Assembly (NCBI GenBank): GCA_015067435.1
Contig: SVMM01000002.1
Coordinates: forward strand, 124,001 to 188,000
DNA: 64,000 bases
Direction: 5' to 3'
Source: Oscillospiraceae bacterium
GTDB taxonomy: Bacteria > Bacillota > Clostridia > Oscillospirales > Oscillospiraceae
A model generated the notes under the pieces. The model did no database searches, was not told the origin of the DNA, and worked only from the letters and a program-made list of their open reading frames with translations. Made by a program: the position numbers and the translations under genes. Shown in pieces: positions 36,901 to 44,382 of the stretch (positions are counted from its first letter, which is position 1; the number at the start of each line of letters is the position of its first letter).

Positions 36901-37555
36901 AAACGAGGAACTTCTTTGCCTTTTCCGCCTGCTCGCGCAGCGGCTCGACCTGCAATTCCAGCTCCGCGATCTTGTCGTTTACGCGCGTAAGGTTCTCCTC
37001 CGTGCGCTCCAGATCGCGTTCCGCCTTTTCCTTGCGGTGGCGGTATTTGGAGATACCCGCCGCCTCTTCGAAAATCTCGCGGCGGTCGGCGCTTTTCTGC
37101 GACAGGATCTCGTCAATGCGCCCCTGCCCGATGATCGAATAACCCTCGCGCCCCATGCCGGTGTCCATGAACAGCTCGTTGATGTCGGCAAGGCGCACGC
37201 TCTGCTTGTTGATATAATACTCCGACTCGCCGCTGCGGTAGTACCGGCGCGTGACGGCAACCTCGCTCTCCTCCATCTGTGGGAAGATGTGCTCGGTGTT
37301 GTCCAGCACCAGTGTCACCTGCGCAAAGCCCATCTGGCTGCGCTTTTCCGTGCCGCCGAAGATCACGTCCTCCATCTTGCTGCCGCGCAGCGATTTGGTG
37401 GACTGCTCGCCCATCACCCAGCGGATGGCGTCGGACACGTTGGACTTTCCGCTGCCGTTGGGGCCGACGATGGCGGTCACGTCCTCGCCGAAGTTCAGCA
37501 CCGTCTTATCCGGAAAACTCTTGAAGCCCTGAATTTCCAGTGCTTTTAAATACAT
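33980..37555 (-). CDS. smc: Chromosome segregation protein SMC
   Basis: SMC forms the ring-shaped condensin with ScpA and ScpB. The 1191-residue protein has the N-terminal ATPase half with Walker A GPNGSGKSNV, a long coiled coil (about 170-505), the hinge (about 505-660, with KALRGIHGPVANL), a second coiled coil (about 665-1015), and the C-terminal half with signature LLSGGEKAFVAIAL and Walker B FCVMDEIEAALD. The hinge glycines are present. It is followed by ftsY after 9 nt, the common smc-ftsY order. Confidence 0.98.
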   Translation of the reverse strand: MYLKALEIQGFKSFPDKTVLNFGEDVTAIVGPNGSGKSNVSDAIRWVMGEQSTKSLRGSKMEDVIFGGTEKRSQMGFAQVTLVLDNTEHIFPQMEESEVAVTRRYYRSGESEYYINKQSVRLADINELFMDTGMGREGYSIIGQGRIDEILSQKSADRREIFEEAAGISKYRHRKEKAERDLERTEENLTRVNDKIAELELQVEPLREQAEKAKKFLVLRDELRVLEISLWLDQLEALRATAIKLETDYALAKQELADAEAERNELYDATERFGERIRANDMEQERVRADVSELDARISDQDAAVAVLKTNIQHNNESIRRVEDEMRDQSGRASSMEEQIRENTERVEELDRQAAELNEALNKLIAKAEELSRGMGEATDEVERIRAMEALAVSAAADGRADISAARSGIHEMEERRANLTAEHEDVERQLGEMRQAAAKNRAELEEAQEDAEAIQNIIKGHTMKMEGRVKREAEASEQLVNLTMELNNLDSRIKLLSDMEKEYEGFGKAVRVVMQAAEGKALRGIHGPVANLMSTERKYAVAIEIALGAKMQDIVVDREEDAKAAIQMLKQRDAGRATFQPLTAIRGAEIREKGLESEFGFVGIASSLLSCDDKYRAVFASMLGNTVVVEDLDCGIAMARKYQNRFRIVTLDGQVINRGGSMTGGSISRSAGILSRANELKELSARRGTLKDKKSAAEREADEAKRDLTKAQYELGVAQSQERAAEDKVLKLSGEKQHYDVLLAAARDRLDAMDAEEESIERRVGEYQKTIAEKEKLAAQKDAEAAALRAEVEKKLSGQDDLRRSTSALGDEIADKKSALAGCRAERETTVQSLRVLEGLRAQMQNDENGRQRLIVQYHAANEQAEKEIREHETQIAVLREKQQGYRDTLAHLGEEKLAIEAERGANDRRMKDLNEHVINANNSVSRLEQQKSEGAIREEGILNKLWETYELSHSAAMELRIELESAAKAGKRIGELKRAISALGNVNVGAIEDFDRINTRYTYLTGQRDDVARAKEELLGVIESITNEMTGIFREQFHQIRESFEETFLELFGGGHATLELEDESDILNCGIEIKVQPPGKALKTITLLSGGEKAFVAIALYFAILKVHPTPFCVMDEIEAALDEPNVIRVANYMRRITGKTQFIVITHRRGTMEAADVLYGVTMQERGVSKVLTINMNDMAQELGIKE

Positions 37556-37644
37556 TTACTCACCTGTTTCTGCGATGATTGCCGTTTTTCGGTGTCAGGG
37601 CCTTCCGGAATCGTACATGCGGCAAGAGCCTGAAATATCAATTT

Positions 37645-37673
37645 AGTCTACTACATGGCACGACGTTTTTCAA
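37645..37673 (-). promoter_or_regulatory. Probable promoter of smc-ftsY
   Basis: On the minus strand TTGAAA (37668-37673) and TAGACT (37645-37650) with 17-nt spacing, about 90 nt before smc. The -10 matches four of six positions. Confidence 0.5.
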
Positions 37674-37700
37674 GCCAAACATTATGAACAAATCGACACA

Positions 37701-37750
37701 AAAAATGGCATTCCCCCGCGGAGACGTTGGTACTGTCGTCTCCACGGGGG
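37701..37750 (-). terminator. Terminator of the sensor-like gene
   Basis: CCCCCGTGGAGACG and CGTCTCCGCGGGGG pair with one mismatch over a 10-nt loop, followed on the minus strand by AATGCCATTTTTTG. It directly follows the gene at 37756. Confidence 0.8.
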
Positions 37751-37755
37751 CTGTA

Positions 37756-39126
37756 TCACGGGGCTTCGTGTTTGATTTTTCCGTTTTCCTCCAGCATGTT
37801 CTCCATCATGCCGTATTCAAACTGTGCGAAAGCGTTCTTCAGATCCTGATAGAGCCGTTCGTCCGCCGGCGGCATCCGGTAGCCGTCCAAACGGTCGAAG
37901 GCGTCTTGCAGCTCGTCATAGTCCATGTTCTGCGCCGCCCTTGCGATCTGCGCGTAAAAGCCCGCGAGCATGGCGTCGTCGATCACCGGCTTGTTCTGCG
38001 CCGCGGCATCCTCCCCCGCCGGCGCCGCGGTCTTTGCGGGAGCCGGCTGCTCCGTGGCTTTCGCCGGCGCCGCGGACTTGGCGGGGACCGCCGGTTGTGC
38101 GGGCGCCGCGGCAGCCTTTCCCTTCCTCGGCTTCATCATGCCCGCGGCGGTCAGCTCGGGCTGTTTTTTGGGCGCGGCAGGCTGCGGCGCGGATGCCTGC
38201 GCCTTTGGCGCCTGCGGCGCAGGCGGAGTGGGTTTTGCGCCCTCCGGTTTCCCTGCGGTATCCGGCTGCCGTGCGCCTCCGCTCTGTCCGGCGGCGTCCG
38301 GCTGCCGCGCGCCTCCGCCCTGTTCGGCGGTATCCGGCTTCCGCGCGCCTCCGCCCTGTTCGGAGGGCTCCGGACGCGTCCCCCACGCGGCCCCGGAGCG
38401 TCCTGCCGGCTTCTTTTGCTGCTGCCGCTGCTGCCGGAAACCGCCCCGGTTCGTCCAGTCCTCCTCCTGACCGGCGGACCGCTGTACAACAAGCGGGATC
38501 GCCAGATGATATACGGCGCGGTAGGCTGCAAACAGCAGCAGCGCTGCCGCGGCGGCAAACAGGAACCACAGCACGTTGAGCTTTCTTGCGGAGCGCGCGA
38601 ATTCAAACGCGCAGACCGCGTACCAGCCGTTGGACAGTCTGACGCAGGAACAGACCGTTCTTCCGCTCCGCGCCGTGTAATGTCCGGAGCTCCCTGCGCC
38701 CTGCATCAATTCGCGATAGAATTCTTTCTCGTCCGTGCCCTTTTTCAAAAAGCTGCTGCCGACGTCGTCCGTCACGCCATGGGCGACGACCGTTCCGTCC
38801 TGCTCCAGCACAAAGAGATGGAACTCGTTCTCCTTTGCGGCGGTAAACGCGGCGTCGCCCGCGGATTCCGCCTGCTGCAGCAGTCGGGAGATGTTTTGCA
38901 TGGCGTTTGCGCCGCCGCTGCGCAGATTCGCGTCCACGTCGATCGCGAGCTGCAAAACCCTCGCCTCCGCGTTGCGATATGCGCTTTCCCGCAGGATTAC
39001 GTGCATTTTTGCGAAAACAAGGCAGGAAGCAGTCAGAAAAACAGCCAAAAGACCGATCAGAAAATAAGAGCGGCTCCGCCCGATGCGCTTGAACAAATAC
39101 CCGGGAGGCATCTTCGTGCGTTTCAT
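37756..39126 (-). CDS. Two-span membrane protein with cache-like sensor, repeat linker and Hpt-like C terminus
   Basis: I do not recognise this 456-residue protein as a named family. Two transmembrane helices (about 21-40 and 184-204) flank an extracytoplasmic domain that looks cache-like: ENEFHLFVLEQDGTVVAHG and RTVCSCVRLSNGWYAVCAF resemble single cache sensors of chemoreceptors. A cytoplasmic linker (about 215-385) is rich in Ala, Pro, Lys and Gln and contains three 12-residue repeats. Residues 388-456 (VIDDAMLAGFYAQIARAAQN to NAFAQFEYGMMENML) form helices that resemble the Hpt-like tails of clostridial signalling proteins, without an obvious phospho-His. GAAGGAGGG precedes the ATG. It is a monocistronic unit with its own promoter and terminator. 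Confidence 0.75.
   Translation of the reverse strand: MKRTKMPPGYLFKRIGRSRSYFLIGLLAVFLTASCLVFAKMHVILRESAYRNAEARVLQLAIDVDANLRSGGANAMQNISRLLQQAESAGDAAFTAAKENEFHLFVLEQDGTVVAHGVTDDVGSSFLKKGTDEKEFYRELMQGAGSSGHYTARSGRTVCSCVRLSNGWYAVCAFEFARSARKLNVLWFLFAAAAALLLFAAYRAVYHLAIPLVVQRSAGQEEDWTNRGGFRQQRQQQKKPAGRSGAAWGTRPEPSEQGGGARKPDTAEQGGGARQPDAAGQSGGARQPDTAGKPEGAKPTPPAPQAPKAQASAPQPAAPKKQPELTAAGMMKPRKGKAAAAPAQPAVPAKSAAPAKATEQPAPAKTAAPAGEDAAAQNKPVIDDAMLAGFYAQIARAAQNMDYDELQDAFDRLDGYRMPPADERLYQDLKNAFAQFEYGMMENMLEENGKIKHEAP
38255..38362. repeat. Three tandem 36-bp coding repeats in the sensor-like gene
   Basis: Units at 38255-38290, 38291-38326 and 38327-38362 differ at a few positions only and encode 12-residue Gly/Ala/Arg/Pro-rich repeats (consensus about EQGGGARQPDTA). 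A degenerate fourth copy follows. Confidence 0.85.
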
Positions 39127-39158
39127 CGTTTACCCTCCTTCCGCCGAAATCATGTATA

Positions 39159-39187
39159 ATTATACCAGATATATGCGGACGGTGCAA
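39159..39187 (-). promoter_or_regulatory. Promoter of the sensor-like gene
   Basis: On the minus strand TTGCAC (39182-39187) and TATAAT (39159-39164) with 17-nt spacing and TG before the -10. The palindrome GTATAATTATAC overlaps the -10. Confidence 0.75.
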
Positions 39188-39239
39188 CTGAAATACCAAA
39201 AAAAGGGAAGAAATGTCAAATGCGGCAGGAGCTCTGCCC

Positions 39240-39962
39240 CTACCGCATTCTGCCGTACAGCTCGTCAAGCGCGTCGCTCAGGCCGCCGATCCGGTCGATG
39301 AGGCCGCAGCGCACCGCCTCCTCGCCGTAGATCACGCTGCCGACGTCCGCCGCCATGTCCTTTGCGCACATCATCAATTCGTTGAATTTCTGGGCTGAAA
39401 TGTGAGAATTCGCGGTCACAAAGCGCACGATCCGCTCTTGCAGGCGGCTGAAATAGTGGTAGGTCTGCGGCGCGGCGATCATGGTGCCGCTCATGCGGAT
39501 CGGGTGGATGGTCATGGACGCGCTCGGCGCGATCATGGTGTACTTCGGCGCGACGGAGAGCGGCACGCCGATGGAGTGTCCCCCGCCGAGCACCAGCGAG
39601 ACCGTCGGCTTTTTCATGCCGGAGATCAGCTCCGCGATGGCAAGCCCCGCCTCCACGTCTCCGCCCATGGTGTTGAGCAGAAACAGCACGCCGCCGACCT
39701 CGTCGCTCGCCTCCAGCGCCGCCAGAAGCGGCAGGACGTGCTCGTACTTTGTCGCCTTCGCGCCCTGCGGCAGCTCCATGTGCCCCTCGATCTGCCCAAC
39801 GATCGTCAGACAGTGGATCGTGCCGCGCCGCGTTTGCAGCGTGGCAGAGCCGAGGTCGACCATCGGATGGATCGGCGCGGAGCCTTCGTTCTGCTCCGCC
39901 CGCTCCCCGCGCCTTTCGTCCTCCCGTTCCGTCTCCCCGGTCACTCTTGTTCCTCGAATCAT
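39240..39962 (-). CDS. ClpP-like serine protease, TepA family
   Basis: A 240-residue relative of ClpP (TepA/YmfB), known in Bacillus as translocation-enhancing protein A. The ClpP fold shows VGGVLFLLNTMGGDVEAGLA, the catalytic Ser in LGGGHSIGVPLSVA, the catalytic His in SMTIHPIRMSG and the third-residue region around MAADVGSVIYG. The first 35 residues are charged and variable. GGGAGG lies 7 nt before the ATG. It stands 40-90 nt from its neighbours after the M18 gene terminator and is probably its own unit. Confidence 0.88.
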   Translation of the reverse strand: MIRGTRVTGETEREDERRGERAEQNEGSAPIHPMVDLGSATLQTRRGTIHCLTIVGQIEGHMELPQGAKATKYEHVLPLLAALEASDEVGGVLFLLNTMGGDVEAGLAIAELISGMKKPTVSLVLGGGHSIGVPLSVAPKYTMIAPSASMTIHPIRMSGTMIAAPQTYHYFSRLQERIVRFVTANSHISAQKFNELMMCAKDMAADVGSVIYGEEAVRCGLIDRIGGLSDALDELYGRMR

Positions 39963-40002
39963 GGCAAAACCTCCCTTTCCGGGCTAGTTTTCCCAAAAAC
40001 GC

Positions 40003-40032
40003 GAAAAAGATGCGGGCCGCGAAGCCCGCATC
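40003..40032 (-). terminator. Terminator of the ddl-to-M18 operon
   Basis: In the minus direction ATGCGGGC, a TTCGCG loop region and GCCCGCAT are followed by CTTTTTC, 18 nt after the M18 peptidase stop. Confidence 0.8.
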
Positions 40033-40050
40033 CCCGTTTATCGCTCGCCG

Positions 40051-41451
40051 TCAGGCGTTTTCAAACACGACCTTCATCATCTTATAGGTCATGTAGCAGT
40101 CGATCTTCGCCACCGTCTCGCGCGGTGCGTGCATGCTCAGCACAGGCACGCCCGCGTCGATCGTGTCGATGTTGCGCTGCGCCATGTACTTTGCCACGGT
40201 GCCGCCGCCGCCCGCGTCGGTCTTGCCCAGCTCCGCCATCTGCCAGAACACGCCGTTGTCATTGAGCAGCTTGCGCAGCTTGCCGACGATCTCGGCGCTC
40301 GCGTCGCTCGCGCCGCCCTTTCCGCCGCTGCCCGTGTACTTGCACAGGCCCACGCCGTAGTTGACGAACGCGGAGTTCTTCTTGTCGTAGACGTCGGCAA
40401 AGTTCGGGTCGAACGCCGCCGTCACGTCCGCGCTGACGCAGAATGAGTGCGCGAAGCAGTCGCGCAGATCCACGCCCTGCCCCTTGCAAAGGTCGCCCAT
40501 GAACCACTCGAACGCCTCCGACAGCATGCCGGACACGCCCTCGGAGCCGATCTCCTCCTTGTCCGCGAAGATGCACACCGCGGTCTTTTTGGGCTTCTTC
40601 GCGTCGAAAATACCCGCAAGCTCCGCGTAGGCGCACACGCGGTCGTCATGGCCGTAGCCGCTGATGAAGCTGCGGTCGAAGCCCGTATCTCGGGACGTGC
40701 CGGCGGGCACCGCCTCCAGCTCCGCGGAGATGAAGTCCTCCTCGGTGATGCCGTACTTCTCGTTGAGGATCTGCATCACGCCGAGCTTGAAGCGATCCTT
40801 GCAGTCCTCGTCGGCATAGGGCTTCGAGCCGATGAGGATGTTCAGGCTTTCGCTGGGAACCGCCTCGTTGAGCGGCTTTTTGCCCTGCTCGCGGCCGAGG
40901 TGCGGAAGCAGGTCGTTGATGATGAACTGCGGCTCGTCCTCCGCCTCGCCGATGTGAACGTTGACGGAGGAGCCGTCCGCGAGCATCACGACGCCGTGCA
41001 GCGCCAGCGGCACCGTCACCCACTGGTACTTGCGGATGCCGCCGTAGTGGTGCGTCTTGAGATACGCCATCTCCGCGTCCTCATAGAGCGCGCGGGGCTT
41101 GAGATCGAGGCGCGGAGAGTCGGTGTGCGCGGCGCCGATGTTCGCGCCGTTCGCCAGTGATTCGGTCCCGATGACCGCAAGCATAATGCCTTTACCCCGG
41201 TTGTTATAATAGACCTTGTCGCCCTTCTTGAGCTTCATGCCCGCCTGATATGCGCGAAAACCCTTCTTCTCGGCGAGCTCGATGCAGTAATCCACGCACA
41301 GGCGCTCGGTCTTGCCGCGGTCGAGAAACTTCTTGTAGTCCTCACAGTAGGCGTTCATCGCCTTCTCCTCCGCCGCGCTGAGCCGGTCAAAGCCGTTTTT
41401 CGGCTTGTAGAGCAGCTTTTCCGCCAGTTCGTTTTTCTTCTTATCCGCCAT
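40051..41451 (-). CDS. M18 family aminopeptidase
   Basis: A 466-residue dinuclear-zinc aspartyl/general aminopeptidase of family M18. Metal and active-site motifs are visible: the first His in NIGAAHTDSPRLDLKP, YGHDDRVCAYAEL with a bridging Asp, CIFADKEEIGSEGVSGM with the Glu pair, DVTAAFDPNF and the last His in VPVLSMHAPRETV. It begins MADKKKNELAEKLL, as in clostridial M18 enzymes. Its start overlaps the tsaC-coaE fusion by 11 nt and it closes a long operon. Confidence 0.94.
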   Translation of the reverse strand: MADKKKNELAEKLLYKPKNGFDRLSAAEEKAMNAYCEDYKKFLDRGKTERLCVDYCIELAEKKGFRAYQAGMKLKKGDKVYYNNRGKGIMLAVIGTESLANGANIGAAHTDSPRLDLKPRALYEDAEMAYLKTHHYGGIRKYQWVTVPLALHGVVMLADGSSVNVHIGEAEDEPQFIINDLLPHLGREQGKKPLNEAVPSESLNILIGSKPYADEDCKDRFKLGVMQILNEKYGITEEDFISAELEAVPAGTSRDTGFDRSFISGYGHDDRVCAYAELAGIFDAKKPKKTAVCIFADKEEIGSEGVSGMLSEAFEWFMGDLCKGQGVDLRDCFAHSFCVSADVTAAFDPNFADVYDKKNSAFVNYGVGLCKYTGSGGKGGASDASAEIVGKLRKLLNDNGVFWQMAELGKTDAGGGGTVAKYMAQRNIDTIDAGVPVLSMHAPRETVAKIDCYMTYKMMKVVFENA

Positions 41452-43093
41452 GTTGTTTGTCCTCCTTTATCTCTTTCACCAGCCGACTGATGAATTGCTC
41501 TGCCTTGATCTGCGCCTCTTCGACGCTCTCCGCATTGTTCTCAAAGACATGGGTGCACGCCGCCGCAAACGCCTCTCCGCTCTTCTGCGCGCGGATGCGC
41601 TCCAGCGCGCGCGCCTCTGAGATGCCGTCCCGCGCCATGATGCGCTTCGCGCGCGCCGCCTCCGGCGCGACGACGGCGACCGTCGCGTCGCACAGCGCGC
41701 CAAGCCCGCTCTCCGTGAGCTTGACCGCGTCGATCCCCGCGAGCGCCGCGCCGCTCTCCGCGATCCGCCGGACGACCGCGCGGGGCAGGTGCGCAAAGAC
41801 GATGCGGTCCAGCTCCGCCAGCCGTTCCGCATTGCCGAACACCAACTCGCCCAGCTTCCGCCTGTCCAACTCGCCGTCCGGCGACACGACGCCCGGAAAC
41901 GCGGCGTTCAGATCGGCGCGCAGCCGCTCGTCACAGCGCAGGCGCTCGTAGTAAAACGCGTCGCAGTCCACGATGACGGCGCCCATCCCCTCAAAAGCGC
42001 GCAGCAGCGTCGTTTTGCCCGCGCCGGTGCCGCCGGTGAAGCCGAGCACCAGCGCGCCGTCGCGCGCGTCCACCGTCTTGAAGCCCGCCGCCTTCTTGAG
42101 CCGGTTGCCGACCGCGAGACCGAGCCCCGAAGCATCCGGACACTGGGCGTAGATCTCCGAAACGTCCGTATCGTCGAAGAAGCGCAGGGCGTCGAAGACG
42201 CGGCGCGCCTGCTCCCGCTTGTCCGCCGCCGCGCCGATGGTTCTGACCGTCTGCGACGGGAACAGCGGCGCAAATTCGTCGAACAGGATCAGCCCCGCGT
42301 CCTCCGGCGCGTTGGCGCGCAGCCAGCGCCCACTCTCCGCCGCCGTGCCCGTGACGACCGTCACGGGCGCTTTCGGCGCGTAGTGACGGTACTTCATGCC
42401 CGGCGCACGCGGCTTCTCGTCCGCGGAAAGCTGCCCGGTCACCGCCTTGTCCAGCGCAACCTCACCCAGCACGGCGCGCAGCTCCTCCAGCGGCAGCCCG
42501 CCGGGGCGCAGCAGCCGCGGCGGATCGCAGGTGAGGTCGATGATCGTGGACTCGACGCCCACGGCGCAGTCCCCGCCGTCAACAACGCCGTTGATCTTGC
42601 CGTCCATGTCCGCGCGGACATGCGCCGCCGTCGTACAGCTCGGCCGTCCGGAGGTGTTGGCGCTCGGCGCGGCGACCGGAACGCCCGCCGCCTCAATGAT
42701 GGCGCGCGTGACCGCATGGTCGGGGCAGCGCATCCCCACGGTATCAAGGCCGCCGGTCGTGCGCAGCGGCACGAATTCCCGTTTCTTGAGGATCATGGTC
42801 AGCGGTCCCGGCCAAAAGCGCGCGGCGAGGCGGTACGCCGTCTCCGGCACGTCCTTGCAGTACCGCGTCAGCCAGTCCGCCGACGGGATGTGCAGGATCA
42901 GCGGATTATCCTGCGGGCGGCCCTTCGCCTCGAAGATGCCCGCCACCGCTTTTTCGTTCAGCCCGTCCGCGCCGAGACCGTAGACGGTCTCCGTCGGAAT
43001 GGCAAGCAGCCCGCCGCGCCGCAAAATCTCCGCCGCAGCCTCGATCTGCGCGGCGTCGTCCGGCGTTTGGATGGTAAAATAACGTGTGTTCAT
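41441..43093 (-). CDS. Fused threonylcarbamoyl-AMP synthase (TsaC/Sua5) and dephospho-CoA kinase (CoaE)
   Basis: A 550-residue chain of two essential enzymes. Residues 1-210 are the YrdC/TsaC domain that makes threonylcarbamoyl-AMP for the t6A tRNA modification (GLLAIPTETVYGLGADG, SANTSGRPSC, VESTIIDLT, RPGGLPLEEL). A Sua5 domain follows (KPRAPGMKYRHYAPKAPV to about residue 340). Residues 350-550 are CoaE, the last step of coenzyme A synthesis, with P-loop GFTGGTGAGKTTLL and VDCDAFYYERL. One frame runs through both without a stop or an internal ribosome site. The ATG at 43093 overlaps the preceding small gene (ATGA). Each domain is clear; the fusion is the unusual point. Confidence 0.93.
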   Translation of the reverse strand: MNTRYFTIQTPDDAAQIEAAAEILRRGGLLAIPTETVYGLGADGLNEKAVAGIFEAKGRPQDNPLILHIPSADWLTRYCKDVPETAYRLAARFWPGPLTMILKKREFVPLRTTGGLDTVGMRCPDHAVTRAIIEAAGVPVAAPSANTSGRPSCTTAAHVRADMDGKINGVVDGGDCAVGVESTIIDLTCDPPRLLRPGGLPLEELRAVLGEVALDKAVTGQLSADEKPRAPGMKYRHYAPKAPVTVVTGTAAESGRWLRANAPEDAGLILFDEFAPLFPSQTVRTIGAAADKREQARRVFDALRFFDDTDVSEIYAQCPDASGLGLAVGNRLKKAAGFKTVDARDGALVLGFTGGTGAGKTTLLRAFEGMGAVIVDCDAFYYERLRCDERLRADLNAAFPGVVSPDGELDRRKLGELVFGNAERLAELDRIVFAHLPRAVVRRIAESGAALAGIDAVKLTESGLGALCDATVAVVAPEAARAKRIMARDGISEARALERIRAQKSGEAFAAACTHVFENNAESVEEAQIKAEQFISRLVKEIKEDKQHGG

Positions 43094-43308
43094 GTTTCCG
43101 CCCGCCTCGATCGCACCGTGAACCAGACCGCCGCGGTCATCCACAAAAGCGTCATCACGCCGGCGATCCGCGTGTCGCGCGCTACATTGCCGATATCGCC
43201 GTAATGATTCATCACGTGGATCAGGTAAAATGTCAGCACGGTGCACAGCGCCGTGTCGAGCCAGCAGATCGCGGCGAAAATCCGGGAAATCTTTCGGTTG
43301 AATTTCAT
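43090..43308 (-). CDS. Small two-span membrane protein of unknown function
   Basis: A 72-residue protein beginning MKFNRKISRIFAAICWLD with two predicted transmembrane helices (AAICWLDTALCTVLTFYLI and IAGVMTLLWMTAAVWFTV) and a basic C terminus. I recognise no family. It overlaps prfA by an ATGA at its start and tsaC-coaE by an ATGA at its end, so both edges behave as a real, translationally coupled gene. Confidence 0.7.
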   Translation of the reverse strand: MKFNRKISRIFAAICWLDTALCTVLTFYLIHVMNHYGDIGNVARDTRIAGVMTLLWMTAAVWFTVRSRRAET

Positions 43309-44381
43309 GCCTGCTCCTCCGTGCTCCGCTTGAGCGCCTCCGCCTGATACTGCATCGTCAGCGCATCGATGACGGGATCGAGGTCGCCGTTGATGACCTC
43401 GTCGATGTTGAAGCTCCGGTTCTCCCCCGTCAGCCGGTGGTCGGTCACGCGGTTCTGCGGAAAGTTGTACGTCCGAATGCGTTCGTTGCGCATCCCCGTG
43501 CCGACCTGCGCGCGGCGCTCGCTGGTGATGGCGCCCTCGACGCGCTCGCGCTCGATCTCGTAGAGCTTGCTCGCAAGCATCGCCATGCATTTCGCACGGT
43601 TCTGCACCTGCGAGCGCTCCTCCTGACAGCTCACCACGATGCCTGTGGGCTTGTGGATCAGACGCACGGCGGAGCTGGTTTTGTTGACGTGCTGTCCACC
43701 CGCGCCGGAGGAGCGGTAGACCTGCATCTCGATGTCCTCCTCCCGGAGGTCGACGTCTACGGTCTCCATCTCCGGCAGCACCGCCACCGTGGCGGTGGAG
43801 GTGTGGACGCGCCCGCCGGATTCGGTTTCCGGCACGCGCTGGACGCGGTGGACGCCGGACTCGTACTTGAGGCGCGAGTACGCCCCGTCGCCGGAGACGA
43901 TGAAGTCCGCCTCCTTGACGCCGCCGAGCTCCGTGTCGTTGTAGTTCAGCAGCTCGATCTTCCAGCCGCGCTTTTCCGCGTACATGCCGTACATCCGGTA
44001 GAGATCGTAGGCAAACAGCGCGCTTTCCTCGCCGCCCACGCCGCCGCGCAGCTCCATGATGACGTTTTTCGAGTCGTTCGGGTCGCGCGGCAGCAGCAGG
44101 ACGCGCAGCTCGTCGTACAACCGCTCCCTGTCCGCCTTCGCCTGCCTGAGCTCCTCCTGCGCCATCTCGTGCAGCTCCGGGTCGGAGAGCAGCTCCTCCG
44201 CCTCCGCGGCGGCGCTCTCGCACTTGAGGTAGGCGCGATACGCCGTCACCACCGGCTCGATCTCCTTTTGCTCGCGCGTGAGGCGGCGCAGCTGCTCCGG
44301 ATCGCCGTAAATGTCCGGTATCTCCAGCAGCTCGCCGATCTCGTCATAGCGGCGCGCGATCTCCCGCAGTTTTTCCCACAT
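43305..44381 (-). CDS. prfA: Peptide chain release factor 1
   Basis: RF1 recognises UAA and UAG and triggers peptide release. The 358-residue protein has the family length, the stop-codon reading region HRVQRVPETESGGRVH with the P-x-T tripeptide of RF1, and the catalytic GGQ in RSSGAGGQHVNKTSSAVR. It starts 1 nt after the flavodoxin stop and overlaps the small membrane gene by 4 nt. prfA with tsaC a gene away is a conserved pairing. Confidence 0.97.
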   Translation of the reverse strand: MWEKLREIARRYDEIGELLEIPDIYGDPEQLRRLTREQKEIEPVVTAYRAYLKCESAAAEAEELLSDPELHEMAQEELRQAKADRERLYDELRVLLLPRDPNDSKNVIMELRGGVGGEESALFAYDLYRMYGMYAEKRGWKIELLNYNDTELGGVKEADFIVSGDGAYSRLKYESGVHRVQRVPETESGGRVHTSTATVAVLPEMETVDVDLREEDIEMQVYRSSGAGGQHVNKTSSAVRLIHKPTGIVVSCQEERSQVQNRAKCMAMLASKLYEIERERVEGAITSERRAQVGTGMRNERIRTYNFPQNRVTDHRLTGENRSFNIDEVINGDLDPVIDALTMQYQAEALKRSTEEQA

Positions 44382-44382
44382 C

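Noticed and set aside
38255-38362. Regular repeats resembling a CRISPR array
   Set aside because: The units are directly adjacent without spacers and encode in-frame amino-acid repeats, and there are no cas genes.
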